Assembly (NCBI GenBank): GCA_007115705.1
Contig: QXEO01000431.1
Span: 62,001 to 126,000, forward strand
Reading direction: 5' to 3'
DNA length: 64,000 nt
Source of the DNA: Dactylis glomerata
Lineage: Eukaryota; Streptophyta; Magnoliopsida; Poales; Poaceae
Part shown: positions 36,374 to 49,736 of the stretch, piece by piece
Position numbering within the stretch: position 1 is the first letter of the stretch
Layout: the number at the start of each line of letters is the position of its first letter
Notes under the pieces: generated by a model
What the model was told of the DNA's origin: nothing
The model's database searches: none
The model's input: the letters and a program-made list of their open reading frames with translations, nothing else
Program-made: the position numbers and the translations under genes

Positions 36374-38330
36374 TAATAAAATTCCATCAATTAGCAGCAA
36401 TTACTAGGAGTACACAACAACCTTAGTTTCTTTCAGCAAACGCAAGTATGCAGCCATGAAGCACGCAATCCCATCAATTTCTGAATGTATCCATCAATTA
36501 GCATGCTTATAAGGATTTAAATTTCACAAGTATGCAGCTGGAGTAGCTAGCTAGTTGGGTTTCTGAATCCTGAGCTAGGAAAGATCTGTGAGCGGTGTCC
36601 TATTCCGCTGGTTTTCCACCACAGCCAGCAAAAGTGAACAATGAGTACAACAATGCCTGGAGGACCTTAACGAGATATGCACGAAATCACGTACCTGCGC
36701 CGCCAGCCCAGAGTGGCTATCGCTGATTCCGTCCTGCCCTTGCTCAAATTCTGCAGGTGGCCTGCCAGACAACATTGTGTTGTTCACAGCCTCCTTGCCC
36801 TTGCTCCAATTCTGCAACCAACAACATTCAGTAGAAGCATGAGAGAGCAACCAAAACAACTACACATGCACAACGCAAACAGACTTCAACCAACACAGCA
36901 ATTCCTCCACCAACAATATCATATCCAATTTCACAAGACACTAGAAATAAACAAGACTATCAGTGTTACATGACAAGTACAACTGTTCAGCATGGAAAAG
37001 TAAAAAAAACGAGCCTGATTATGCCATGAAATCATCCAGTTCCTAGTAAAGATAACAGGCAACTTTAAAAAACCAGACAAGCAAGATTCGGCAATTCTAG
37101 CTGCACCCTCTCACATAGACATGACCATCAACAATACACATATCACACGGCGAACTAGCATACAATCCGTTGAGCAGCGGATAACAAAAAGTGAAATGCA
37201 AGTAAATGAAGCCTGGCAAGATTATTAGATATTTTAATTCATTGACGAACATTGTAATCACACTGCATACACTTCACGACAATCAAACATAGCCACTGCT
37301 ATTCAATTCAGATATATGCTAACAGTTTGATGCATCCTTCAAGTAGATTTCCCAAAAAGTGAAACTAACAGTCTAATACATCATCTAGTATACCATAATT
37401 TCCCATTCAAATTTTCAAATGCAGAGGGCACAACCTGATTTGGTGCCAGGCAGTACTTAAGATCTATTCAGCATCATGCAACTGCCGGTTTACAAATCAG
37501 GTGTGCGAGCTCACCATTTTCAGACTTGACAGCAGCAAACCAAACTGTACATTTAGGATGTGGGAGTTGCCACCCTCAAAGACTTTACATTTCCTCCATG
37601 TTTTAAATTGATCATCTTCTTGTTAAGGGTCACGCCTACCAAGTTTTGTTAGTGAGAAATCAGAAAGGAATGCAATACAGCAATGATAAGTGTACTAAGT
37701 AAATATGTATATTGTGTAATTATCCAAAGTGAAGCAGAATGCAGCTTTGATATATACTAGAAGTTCAGAGCTAACAAAAACAACGAAGCAGAGAGGTTGT
37801 TTGAATGATTATGACATTATGATGAGCAAAAGTGATTCGATTATTGCACACGTTAGCCATGAGTGGATTAATTAAATTAGTTGCTAGGTACATACTGCAT
37901 CTAAGATTTCTCGACTGAGTTATCTTAAAACATGCATCTAAGTTCATTTGGTAGACCGACTGCTTGGACTTTAGAAGTTGGTGTTACTGGTATCCAGAGA
38001 AGCAAATAAACATTGTTCTTCGTTGTTGAAAATCCAAATTTTGTAAATTTAATCACATCTTATAATCAAACAGCCCAAACGTTGCATAAAGGCCTGTTTG
38101 GGATTCCATACTGTGTTGCACTGTGCTGCAAAATCTAGTAAAACATTGCTGTCATATAGATTTAAAAATGCAGCTCAATACGTCAAAAACAAAAAATATA
38201 GTCACTGAACACAATGGAGAGGAAAATTAACTGAAGTGCTTTAAATCTACTTGTTGACCTGAACCTGTGACTCTGAACAGCTTAGCTGACCTATACACAT
38301 CCCGAAATACATAACCTATACACTCTGAAC

Positions 38331-38550
38331 AGCTTAGCTGACCTGAACCTGTAACTGGGGACAAGGCCGCAGTAGCAATACAACAAACAGATAGCAAGAC
38401 GGCCCATTCATTGAGAGATTAACACACCAACGCGCATCACACCGAGAGATCCGGGGCGTACATAACCTACACGGCATCAACAGCTCAGCTGACCTGAGCC
38501 TTATGATTGGGGACAAGGCCGCAGCAGCAATACAACAAACAGATAGCAAG
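38331..38550. repeat. Direct duplication of about 65 bp
   Basis: The sequence 38331-38398 (GGGGACAAGGCCGCAG, then CAATACAACAAACAGATAGC) is repeated with few changes at 38480-38550. A partial third copy of its start lies near 38272. Confidence 0.8.
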
Positions 38551-39054
38551 CACGCAACCTAGGACTGAAGAAGCTAGCATCGCAATTCACAATTTACTAG
38601 ATCGAGGCAATCTATTCAGGTTATGCGGACGCGCAGGGACCGCTGGAGAGCTTGTAGAGAAAGGGAGCAGAAGAGGCATGTGGGGTAGGGAGAGAGGGGG
38701 GGCGTTCGCTTACCCGCCTGCGATCCGAGGCGCGGGGAGGAGAGCCGCGACGGGGCGGAGGACGGCGGCCAGGAATCGGTGCGGCGGAGGGCGGCTCCAT
38801 GGACACGAGGACGAGATGGCCGCCGCCGCTGGGCTGGATCGCCTCGAGATCGGCCTCTTGTTCAGGGTAGCAGATCGCCACCAGATTGGCCTCGTTGACC
38901 GCGATCTGCGACGATGGGTGTGGCCGGCCAGCTTCATCTGCGGTGGGGTGGTGCGCAAGTCTGAAGTACGGCTTCCTCACCACCAGCACCTTCCGCGCGT
39001 CGGCCTACCACTATGCCGCTGATGCCGCTCGGGCTGGCCTACCGTCGGCGTGGT

Positions 39055-39164
39055 GAGCAACTGGATCTGGGCGGGTGGCGGCAGCAACTGGATCTGGGAG
39101 GGGCGGCGGCAGCAACTTCATCTGGGAGGGGCGGTGGCAGCAACTGGATCTGGGCGGGGCGATG
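39055..39164. repeat. 28-bp tandem repeat, four units
   Basis: Units of GCAGCAACTGGATCTGGGMG type start near 39055 (26 bp), 39081, 39109 and 39137. They lie in the GC-rich 5' part of the minus-strand gene-like region. Confidence 0.85.
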
Positions 39165-40732
39165 GGGTGAGGCCACGATGGGACTGAGAGGTTGTCATTA
39201 GGGTTAGGGTTGGGTAGTTGTTTGGGTGCGTTTCAGTACGTTGGATCGGCTGCGCGTGGACGGTGTAGATAGGTATCCATGGGCGATCCACGGGTAGGTG
39301 ATTCCTGTGCTCTGATTGGCTGCTAGAGGTTTGCTGGGTTGTCTTCCTTTTTCTTTTTCTTTTAAACCTTTATCAATTCATTAAAAAAACATAAGATCAA
39401 GTATGATATGGATGGAAATCAGCATCTGCGACGCCCTGGTGTGCTTCATATACACATATAGGCCTAGCTTAAACATCAACATGCATATAACTTGATGACC
39501 TCCCTGCCAAGCCTCAAACATCAAATGACCAATGTTATTGTTAAAATTATGACATAGTTTGTTCAAATAACACCATATTATACACATGTGTGCATATTAG
39601 GAATAGAAACAATGTTGATTTGGGAAGTATAAATTTTTGTCGCACAAAAAATCCATTTTTTGTTTTCTTAGTGCAAAAAATGGGTATTTTTGTGAAGCAT
39701 CTACCAAAACTATGTTACAAAAATGGATCAACAAAATTTTAAATGATATTATACCATATTTTATGCACAATGCACCAGTTGTTTGCATGGAAAAATTTTT
39801 ATGGCCACTCCTCAAATAATTGACAAATATTTGCCGATTCAGATGAAAGCGGGTTAAATTTGAACTACATGTGCTTCATAGTTTTGCTTATGTTTTTTAC
39901 AAAAATCGTTTTTAGGTACACAAATACCTATTTCATCATAGATCCATAAAGATTCTTACAATATTCTATCTCGAGCTAAGAACGGTCACGTCCGCCGTTT
40001 TGGCTGTATTTTGAAAACGGTATACAAAATTCAAAAAAAATCAGAAAAATACAAAACTTTCGCGTTGTGTCATGTTATGTGACCTAGTTTCAAGGAAAAA
40101 TAATATACTTGGAATATTGCAAACATTTTGAAAAAGTGTTCACAAAGAATAGCTACCTCATACGAAGTTTCATGACTTTCAAGCCAGATCAGCTAGTTAT
40201 GGTCATAACCACGGTATAGTTTGTTCAAATAACCTCATATTATGCACATGTTTGCTTCCTGGGATGGCAAACAATGTTGATTTGGGAAGTTTAAATTTTT
40301 GTTGCACAAAAAAATCATTTTTCATTTTCTTAGTGCAAAAAATGGATTTTTTTTAGAAGCATCTACCAAAACTATGTTACAAAAATGTACCCAAAAAAAT
40401 TTAAATGATACTATATCATATTTTATGCACAAATTCACCAGTTTTTTGCATGGAAAAATTTTTATGGTCACCCCTAAAAATTTGACAAATATATGCCGAT
40501 TCAGGTGGAACCGGGTCAAATTTGAACTACATGTGTTTCATAGTTTGCTTATGATTTTTTTACAAAAATCATTTTTAGATACACAAGTATCTATTTCATC
40601 ATAGATCCACAAATATTCTTGCAACAATCTATCGCGAGCTAAGAACGGTCACGCCCGCCGTTTTGGCCGTATTTTTGAAATTGACATAAAAAATAAAAAA
40701 AATACAAAACCTTCGCGTTGTGTCATGTTATG

Positions 40733-41067
40733 TGACAAGGGTATAGCTAACAGAGCCCGTTAGTTGAGTACCCCTGAGGCCCGTTAAGCTAGGCCCAATT
40801 GTAATGATAGTCGAGATACGAGTTCTTACCGTATGTCGATATTGTAATCTGTATCGGACCCTACCCGATCCTCGAGACCTGGCCACCTATATATAGGGGC
40901 CAGGAGGGGACGGTGTAGGCCAGATTGAAAGCAAGCCGGGTTCAACACCTAAGTTCACTTTCGATATACACCTATTTCGACTAACCTTACCTTCGAGTTC
41001 ATCTGATGCCCTGTCTCCCCGATCCTAAGTCCTTCATCTAGGACATTTGTCGAGTTAACCCTCGTCA
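40733..41067 (+). repeat. 5' LTR of the Tat element
   Basis: It begins TGACAAGGGTATAGC and ends CCCTCGTCA. A TATATATAG stretch near 40890 is the likely TATA box. Confidence 0.93.
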
Positions 41068-41069
41068 AT

Positions 41070-41087
41070 TGGCGCCGACCGTGGAGA
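41070..41087 (+). other. Primer-binding site of the Tat element
   Basis: TGGCGCCGACCGTGGAGA lies two bases after the LTR. It begins with the TGG that complements a tRNA CCA end. The priming tRNA was not identified and is not tRNA-Asp as in the other elements. Confidence 0.75.
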
Positions 41088-41104
41088 CTCTGGGCATTGG
41101 AATC

Positions 41105-41328
41105 ATGAATTCGACGGCTTTTTCGTTTTTAGCCAATAGCAGTGCAGAAGTCGATGAAAATCAAGAGACGGAGTTGACAATCGGAAGTTTAAGCATCCTC
41201 ATCGGGCCATCGGGTTCATCCCGCCTTTTGGATTCGACGAAACCAGATCCGTCGGCAAGTAAGCCCAAAACAGTGATAATGCTGGAATCATCGGAAGGCT
41301 CTTCCAGCGAGGTAAACTCGCCGGTCAG
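41105..41328 (+). pseudogene. Tat gag, amino-terminal segment
   Basis: The frame opens at ATG 41105 (MNSTAFSFLANSSAEVDEN), just after the primer site, and is rich in Ser, Glu and Pro. Solo LTR E interrupts it. Skipping E and one GTCAG copy keeps it in frame with 42957 onward. The codons read after 41328 belong to the LTR. Confidence 0.7.
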
Positions 41329-42956
41329 TGAACCCTTGTTGATGGCGCCCAGAAAATTAGCTGATGGCATGTGGTTGACGTGGGAGCAAACTGTCCTTGT
41401 GCGTGGTGGATAACCAGCCCGTTGGGAACCCCAAGAGGAAGGTATGATGAGTATAGCAGCTAGTTTTCCCTCAGTTTAAGAAACCAAGGTTTATCGAACA
41501 GGAGAAGAGAGACAATGACGACTGAAGGTGTTGTGGAACCTGCACACACACAAACAAATACTTTGTTCCCAACTTGCGATGAGGTTGTCAATCTCACCGG
41601 TTTGCTTGAAACAAATGTTATGAGTGTATCGAGTGGAAAACAATATAGTATGCGAGTAAAGTAAATAGTACGAGTAAAGTAAATAGGTGATAGCAATATG
41701 ATGTAAATAGGACCGGGGTCCACAGTTCACTAGTGGTGTCTCTCCATAGATAAAATAGCACATGCTGGGTAAACATATTACAGTTGGGCAATTGATAGAA
41801 TAAAGATAACGTGATATGTCAAGAAGATCACTATGGGATTTACTCTGGGCATTACAACAAAATACATAGACCGCCATCCAACTGCATCTATGACAAATAA
41901 TCCACCCCCGGGGATATCAATCCGAACACCCTAGAAGTATTAAGTTGCGAACAACAGATAATTGCATTAAGCAAAGTGTGTAATGTAAACAAAGCATATG
42001 CCCTTGAGCATATGAATGTTGTTTTCTCCCTAGTAGCAACAGCACATCTACCACCTTAGAGGTTTCTGTCACTCCCCCAGGTGAAATAGAGGCATGAACC
42101 CACTATCGAGCATAAATACCCCCTCTTGGAGTCACTAGCAACTACTCGGCCAAGATAGCTACTAACAACGGAGAGCATGCAAGATCATAAACAACATAGA
42201 GATAACAAAAGATATAATTCAGTACATCAACTTAATCATAAACACCAATATTCATCGGATCCCAACAAACCAAACATGTAGAATTACATAACGGTGATCT
42301 CAATCATGTATGGCAGCTCATGAGATCTAAACATGAAGCACATAGTGGAGAAGACAACCATCTAGCTACTGCTATGGACCCATAGTCCAAGGTAGACTAC
42401 TCACTCATCGCTCCGGAGGCAAGCATGGCGATGAAGGAGACCTCCGGTGGCGATTCCCCTCTCCGGCAGGGTGCTGGGAAGAGCTTCTGGACCCTCCCGA
42501 TCTTCGGGTCGACGGCGGCGGCGGATCGCGATGTATTCTGGAAAACTGATCGGGCACTTAGGTTTTTCTCGTCGGGGGGTCTTTATAGGCGAAGGGTCGA
42601 TGTCAGAGGAGGGGCCAGGCGGCCTCACAAGGCGGTGGCGCGGGCCAGGGGCTGGCCGCGCCACCCCTGTGTGTGGGCCCCTGGTGGCCCCCTCCTACTT
42701 CTCTTCGGATCTCTGGAAGCTTCCGGGTAAAATAAGACTTCAGGAACTTGTTTCGTCCAATTCCGAGAATATTTCATGTGTATCACTTCTGAAACACAAA
42801 AACAGCAGAAAACAGGAAACTGGCACTGTGGCACTTCGTTAATAGGTTAGTTCCGGAAAATGCATAAAAATGCCACTAAGTGTAACGAAACAATAGGCAG
42901 ATGGTGTAAAACAAGCATGGAGCATCAAAAATTATAGATACGTTTGAGACGTATCA
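41329..42956 (-). mobile_element. Solo LTR E in the Tat gag gene
   Basis: A single 1628-bp LTR with exact duplications GTCAG (41324-41328 and 42957-42961). It is closest to the LTRs of element I, including the terminal 11 bases (read here as TGAACCCTTGT). A solo LTR arises by recombination between the two LTRs of a full element. Confidence 0.92.
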
Positions 42957-45686
42957 GTCAGCTTAGGAAAAGCAAAAATCACGGAAGGCGACAAAATTCA
43001 GGAAAAACTCGACTTGGAAGAAACAACGCGTAAAACGCACAACAGTACAAGGGACTTCGCCGCTGAAAGTAGTGGCGTCTCCAAAAGAGTACACCAGTTA
43101 TGCGTCATTATCACTGAAGCAGAAGAAGAAAATAACAACGAAGGGAGTAAAGGGGTCGACAAGCAAGTCGACAAGGTAAAGGAGCGCAGCAAGAAGGAGA
43201 AGGAGAAGGTTCACGTCTCAGCCGGAGAGTGGAGGATCATCATGTTAGCTATAAATCATGGCACAAAAGTACCCAAAGGATCGAGAAGAGAAGTTTTAAT
43301 GGGATATCAGTACGCATTGCACCGGCATAGGAAGAAACTAAGAGAGGAAAGAGACATGGTTTTCCAAGATAATAACAGTATATCAAGGGAAGAATATTGG
43401 GATGATTATAGCGAGGACTCAGAGTATAGTAGGGAAAGGCGCGGAGACCCAAAGCACAACAGAGGGACAACAACACGGAGCAGAGAGGAAAGGTACTCAC
43501 AGAGTATTACTCCACAGCTAGAGGAGGAAGAAGAAGACTTCGTACAAGAAACACCAGAAGCAGCACTGATAGCAGCATAGGCATATTTACTAACCACGAG
43601 GCCAGAACCCGGAGATCCGCGGGAAGACATGCACCAAGCCGCAATACGAAGCCTCGGGATAGTGGAAGACAAGATCAGGGGAAAAGGTCCAGAGACAAAG
43701 TCGACAAGCTACAAGGAAAGGCGAAAGGAGAAGTTCAAACACAATATCACACAAAACGAGTTTAGCGAGTCATCAGAAGAAGAAAGGCGACAAAAGAGGA
43801 AGGAGGACGCAAGAAATATAATAGCGCAGGCTCGAGTAAATAAATCGCGCCATGCCTAGAGGGAAGAAAATTATGAAGATGACGAAAAATAGATGGGTGC
43901 GTTGTGCTTTACCCGCAGGGTTCGCAAAACGCGGGTACCCAAAGGATTCAAGTTACCACATGACCAGCAAAAATATGATGGGTCGCAGGAACCCACCCTA
44001 TGGTTATCAGATTATCTGCAGGCAGTGCAGATATTAGGGGGAACAAAAGCGACTGCAATGCAAAGTTTGCAATTACACCTCACCGGCGCAGCACGGTCCT
44101 GGTTGAATACCCTACCTAATGAATCCATTGGAAGCTGGGGAGAACTCGAAAGCCAATTCGCAAGAAATTTCTGTTCGACATACAAGCGCCCAGCATCACT
44201 GGAGGAAGTTAAAGCGTGTGTGCAAAGGAAAGGCGAAACTCTACGTTCTTATATACAACAATGGAGTGTAATCAAAAATTCAGCAGAGGACGTCTCCGAC
44301 GAATGAGCAATAGACGCTTTTTTGGCCGGCCTTCGTCGCTCAGATCTCGTGGAAGAAATAGGAAGAACAAGGCCAACGACAGTAGCTGAGCTAATGGAAG
44401 AAGCCAACAAATTTGCTGATGGAGAGGACGCATATAATAACAAAAGAGGACGTTCACCAGAAGTCGACAGAGCAAGTAGACAAAGGAGACGACACCGCAG
44501 CAGGGATAACCAAGGAAGGCGAAATCTGGTAGCCGCGGGTTACGAAGCAAGGGAAGAGGAAGGATATGAAAACAGGAAGTTTCAGGCAAAGGGAACAGAA
44601 AAATCAAGATACTCAGGCCCTTCAGCCGAAGACATCTTGTACGGACCTTGTCGAATCCACTACGCATATCTTGATGGAAAAAGAGTCTCAAATCACCAGA
44701 TGAAGGATTGTAGAACTTTCCTGAGGCTACAAAGCGCCATGGGTTCAAGCCAAGAAGGATGGCAAGGAGAAAAACACATAAGTCAAGGATACCAAGTACA
44801 AAGGCTAGCAAGGCATCTAGAGTCAAAAGTTTACATATCAGCCATAATTCAACCGGTGCCTAAGTCAAAGAAAGAGCGAAAGAGCATATCCAGGCAAGTA
44901 AACCTAGCAATATCATCACCACCAGCCACCACAGAGTACTTGCGGTGGTCAGATCAACCAGTTAAGTTCAGCAGAGCAGACCACCCAAGGAAAGTTCCCA
45001 GGCCAGGCCACTCGCCAATGGTGTTAAAGGCGCAAATAGGAGGATACGACATCGAGAGAGTGTTCATGGATACAGGGAGTGGCATAAACCTAATATATGC
45101 TAGAACCCTGAAGGCAATGTGTATCTCACTGACAAGCCTGAAACCAACAGATTGCTCCTTCCATGGAATAGTACCAGGAGCCGCAAATCATCCTCTAGGG
45201 AAAATAGAACTCGACGTCTGTTTCGGCAGTAGCAGCAACTATCGAAGAGAGAAGTTGGAATTTGAAGTTATGGACTGGCCATCACAGTACCACTCAATCC
45301 TAGGGCGCCCAGCATTCGCAAAGTTCATGGCAGTACCTCATTACGCGTATCTTACGCTAAAAATCCCAGGACCCAAAGGAACAATTACAGTGCAAGGGAG
45401 CTTTGAAGTAGCCAACACATGCGACAGAGAATTCAATAGGATGGCGCAAACCTTCGGCATGATAGCAGAATATGAGAGGCTAAAAGGAGAAACAGATCAT
45501 AATGTGCTACCCGACGTTGGACGATCCCTGCCAGATCAGGCTTTCGACACAACTTAGAACTCAAAGAAGATCCAGATCCACCCTACAGACCCAAACAAGA
45601 CGACATCAATTGCGGTGAACTTGGATCCCGCATAGGAAAGCGCGCTCGTCGAGTTCCTCCGTGAGCGCTGGGAAATCTTCGCCTAG
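42957..45686 (+). pseudogene. Tat gag and protease, one frame with stops
   Basis: One reading frame is kept from 42957 to about 45698. In-frame stops are at 43578, 43857, 43890, 44304, 45555, about 45633 and 45684. The first part (to about 43860) is highly charged (Glu/Lys/Arg). The capsid-like core spans about 43980-44400 (LHLTGAARSWLNTLP). A CRIHYAYLDGKRVSNHQMKD segment near 44649 resembles the atypical Tat zinc knuckle. The aspartic protease motif FMDTGSGINLIYA begins about 45063. Several of these stops fit C-to-T or G-to-A change. Confidence 0.85.
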
Positions 45687-46304
45687 TGTCCATCAGACAT
45701 GCCAGGGGTTCCCAGGGAACTCGTCGAGCACGCATTAAATGTAGATCCCAAAGCAAAGCCAGTCAAGCAACCATTGCGACGATTTGATGAACCTAAAAGG
45801 AAGGCGGTAGCATCAGAATTGCATAGGCTAGAAAACGCCGGATTTATCAGAGAAATAAAAACTTCGAGTTGGGTATCCAATACAGTCATCGTACCTAAGA
45901 AAAACACATACATACAAAGAGTATGTGTTGACTACACATCTCTCAATAAGCATTGTCCAAAGGATCCCTTCCCTCTACCCCGCATCGATCAGATAATTGA
46001 TTCGACAGCGGGATGCGCAAGGCTTTCCTTTCTGGACGCATATTCTGGTTACAACCAGATCAAATTGAAGAAAGAAGACAAAGAAAAGACGGCCTTCATC
46101 ACACCATACGGAGTGTTTTGCTACCAAGTAATGTCGTTCGGCCTAAAAAATGCAGGAGCAACTTATCAACAGATGATGCAAAATTGCCTCGGGAGCCAAA
46201 TAGGACGCAACATCCAAGTCTACATTGACGATGTAGTCATCACTATAAGAGAGGAGGAATCCCTTATCAGCGACTTGGCAGAAACCTTTGACAACCTGAG
46301 CAGA
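45687..46304 (+). pseudogene. Tat reverse transcriptase, carboxy part deleted
   Basis: Fingers and palm are readable from 45699: VCVDYTSLNKHCPKDPFPLP, catalytic FLDAYSGYNQ, MSFGLKNAGATYQ and the YIDD box (46221-46232). After DLAETFDNL the sequence jumps to the RNase H linker (QKLAGHVTTLSRFVARLGEK), so the RT thumb and connection are missing, a deletion near 46300. The frame changes at the join. No active RT is possible. Confidence 0.85.
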
Positions 46305-46689
46305 AGCTCGCAGGACACGTCACGACATTAAGTCGTTTTGTTGCTCGATTGGGAGAAAAGGCGCTCCCGTTCTATGCACTTATGAAAAAGTCAGATGATA
46401 AGTTTGAGTGGACAGCAGAAGTAGATCCAGCTTTTGCGCAGTTGAAAAAAGTGCTCTCCATGCCACCAGTGCTGGTCGCACCAAAAGAAAAAAGGAGCCA
46501 CTACTACTCTACATCGCTGCAACCCATCAGGTGGTGAGTACAGTACTAGTAGTCGAAAGAAGTGAAGAAGGAAAAGCCCACGGCGTCCAGAGGCCGGTAT
46601 ATTTCATCAGTGAAGTACTATCTCTGACAAAACAAAGGTACCCGCATTATCAAAAGCTTGCATATAGTGTTTTTACAACAGCATGAAAA
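46305..46689 (+). pseudogene. Tat RNase H (first), frameshifted
   Basis: The frame has RFVARLGEKALPFYALMKKS and FEWTAEVDPAFAQLKKVLS, then a one-base shift in an A-rich run near 46485, and continues in the next frame with a VYFISEVLSLTKQRYP segment. A TGA at 46684-46686 separates it from the long open frame that follows. Confidence 0.8.
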
Positions 46690-48543
46690 TTGCAACAATA
46701 CTTTGCGGTGCACCCAATTATAGTGGTCAATGAAGCACCACTATCGAATATATTGAACAATCCTTCAACAACAGGACGTGTCTCTTTGTGGGGAATTAAA
46801 TTATCTCCCATGGACATCACGTATGAAAAAAGGAAGGCGATCAAGTCGCAAATCTTGCCAGATTTCACAGCAGAATGGCTGGAGCTGCAGAGCACGGGAC
46901 CGCCAGATTTATCGAGTGTCTGGACAATGTACTTCGACGGTTCTAAGAGAGTCCAAGGCGCAGGCGCGGGAGTAATCTTGATATCGCCGCATGGCGACAA
47001 ACTGAAGTACGTTTTAAGGATGATTTTTCCGCAGGCCTCTAATAATGAAGCAGAATACGAGGCTCTGTTGCATGGAATGAAGATGGCCAAAGCGTGTGGA
47101 GCAACTTGCCTAAAAATATTTGGGGATTCAAACCTTGTCGTCCAACAAGTTATGAACAGATGCGACACAATCAATGACAACATGATGGCCTACAAGAACT
47201 TATATCTCTATCTCGAAGGAACATTCGATGGATGCGAAGTCTCGCACATCAGCAGAAATAGCAATGAAGAAGCTGACAATTTAGCAAATATCGGGTCACA
47301 GTGTTTGCCCGTGCCATCTGGAGTCTTCTGGGAGGAAATAGTGGAAAGGTCGATAAAAAGCGTTAAAAGTTCGACTACTGCAGCAGGCTCGGGGGCTGCG
47401 CTGGAACCCGAAGAAGTCATGATGATAGAGGAAACCTGGATGCAGCCATACCTCGCATACATGATAAATAAGCAGTTACCAGAAGATGCAGTGGAAGCCA
47501 AGAGAATAACTCGACGATCAAAAGCATTTGTCGTGTTGCAGGGGAAATTATACAAAAAGAGCATAACTGGCGTTTTACAGCGCTGCGTAACACCTCAAGA
47601 AGGGCAAGTAATACTAAAAGATATACACGCCGGAGTATGTGGCCATCATGCTAGCAGCAGGGCCATAGCGGCAAAAGCGTTCCGAGCAGGATTCTATTGG
47701 CTAACAGCCATCGAAGACGTGAAAGATATAGTTCAAAAGTGTGAAGCATGTCAAAGATTCACATCTCGACCGCATGTGCCAGCAGCAGAGTTACAACCAA
47801 TACCATTATCCTGGCCCTTTGCACAATGGGGTCTCGATATGGTAGGAAAGCTGCACAAATCCTGGCCAGGAGGGCACATTTACATGCTAGTAGCAGTCGA
47901 CAAATTTACCAAGTGGGTGGAAGCAGCCCCGGTAACAACTCAAGATTCGACAGCAGCAATCAATTTCATTAAGTCAATAGTGTTTCGCTTTGGTGTACCA
48001 TATAGCATCATCACGGACAACGGGACAAACTTCACTTCAAAGGAATTCAAGATTTACTGCGAAGGATTGGGAATCAAGCTCAAATTCGCATCCGTAGCAC
48101 ACCCGAAGACAAACGGGCAAGTCGAAAAAGCCAATGGCCTAATATGCAATGGGATAAAAAAGAAGCTCTTAGCACCTCTCGAGAAAGCCAAGAGCGCTTG
48201 GGTAGATGAATTGTCCTCCGTTCTTTGGAGTTTAAGAACCACACCTAATGCAGCAACTCAAGAAACTCCTTTCTTTCTGGTCCATGGTGCAGAAGCTGTG
48301 CTTCCAGTTGAAGTTACACACGAAGCTCCAAGAGTGACGGCATACGACGAAGTAACATCAACAAAAGCATTACAAGATGACGTCGATGTACTAGACGAAG
48401 CAAGAGATAAAGCATTAGAAAGAGCCACGCAGTATCAGCAGAGCCTGCGGAACTACCATAGTAGTCGAGTTCGTCCACGATCCTTTGTGGTGGGAGATTT
48501 AGTCTTACGACTCAGGCAGGACAGCCACGGAAAGTTAGAGTCC
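46690..48543 (+). CDS. Tat archaeal-type RNase H and integrase, open but headless
   Basis: An open run of 618 codons. Second RNase H: Asp83 in MYFDGSK, Glu in SNNEAEYEALL (120-127), Asp146 in IFGDSNLV and Asp196 in NEEADNLA. This extra RNase H marks the Tat lineage. Integrase: zinc-binding His/Cys set from His313 to CEAC (351-354), catalytic Asp383 (GLDMVG), Asp443 (ITDNGTNF) and Glu479 (GQVEKANG), an exact DD35E spacing. Solo LTR K cuts the gene at 48543; its tail resumes at 56993. It would act as part of the pol polyprotein and has no start of its own, so it is probably not expressed. Confidence 0.88.
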
Positions 48544-49736
48544 TGATGTCTACGCACGCGTCTGTTCTTGTAGACAGTGTTGGGCCTCCAAGTGCAGAGG
48601 TTTGTAGAGCAACAGCAAGTTTCCCTTAAGTGGATCACCCAAGGTTTATCGAACTCAGGGAGGAAGAGGTCAAAGCTATCCCTCTCAAGCAACCCTGCAA
48701 TTACGATATAGAAGGTCTCTTGTGTCCCCAACACACCCAATACACTTGTCAGATGTATAGGTGCACTAGTTCGGCGAAGAGATAGTAAAATACAAGCGGT
48801 AGTGATGATTATAAGTAGTAAATACAATCTAAAATAAAAATGGCAGCAAGCAAACAAGTAACAAAACAGCAAGTAAACGGTGTGCAATGCTTGGAAACAA
48901 GGCCTAGGGATCATACTTTCACTAGTGGACACACTCCCAACAAATATAACATAATTGAACAAATAAATAACTTCTCTTCACTATGGTACTCTGAATTACT
49001 CTCCTATTGAATAACACTAATCATTGCGTAGGGCTACGAAGCACTCCTCAAAGTTCATCAAGTACTTGACAAACACCACTCATAGAGATATCCAAATCAA
49101 ATCACAACTCAAGATAAATATTATTGCAACTTAGACCAAGTACTAACACGGTGCACACACTGTCAACATTACACCATGAAAGGAGGAATAGATCACTTCA
49201 ATACTATCATAGTGATAATTATTCTCATAATCCATAAGAGATCACAATCGTAGCCTAGACCAAGTACCACCACGATGCACGCACTGTCACCGTTACACCA
49301 TGGCAGGAGGAATAGATTACTTTAATAACACACTAGAGTACACATAATGAAGAAGAGTAACATCTACTTATTCAACATGATACAAAGCTCACGATCACAT
49401 AAAGATCACATCATGGGAGAGAGAGGTGAACCATATAGCTACCGGTAGAGCCCTCAGCCCCGGGGATAAACTACTCCCTCCTCATCATAGGAGACAGCAA
49501 GGTTGATGGAGATGGCGGTGAGGTCGATGGAGACGGCGGAGACGGCGATGGAGACCGATGGAGATGGCTCCGGGGGCACTTCCCCATCCCGGCAGGGTGC
49601 CGGAACAGAGACTTCTGTCCCCTGAAATTCGTCGATGGCGGCGGCGGAGCTGCGGAACTCTTTTTGGAAAATTGCCGACTCCCCTAGGGTTTTCCGTCCC
49701 GAGGCTTTATATAGGCGAAGGGGCGTCGTCCGGGGG

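Larger units (their letters stand above)
35630..39200 (-). other. Gene-like region, probable minus-strand exons
   Basis: Three pieces look like exons on the minus strand. One ends at 38714 with donor GTAAGC (GC-rich, codons reading MLVVRKPYFRLAHHPTADEA from 38989). One is 36695-36811, a 39-codon exon with clean TTGCAG acceptor and GTACGT donor. One is near 36186 downwards, after TTTCTTCAG. AACCCTAACCCTAATG occurs on the minus strand near 39200, but the frame from that ATG stops after about 26 codons. No known protein is recognised. It may be a host gene fragment captured by CACTA-2, a non-coding RNA gene or a decayed gene. The stretches 36376-36694 and 36812-38330 show nothing else. Confidence 0.35.

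Noticed and set aside
44272..44826. 184-codon minus-strand frame opposite Tat gag
   Set aside because: Shadow of the gag-protease coding strand; no domain and no promoter, unlike 57542-58075.
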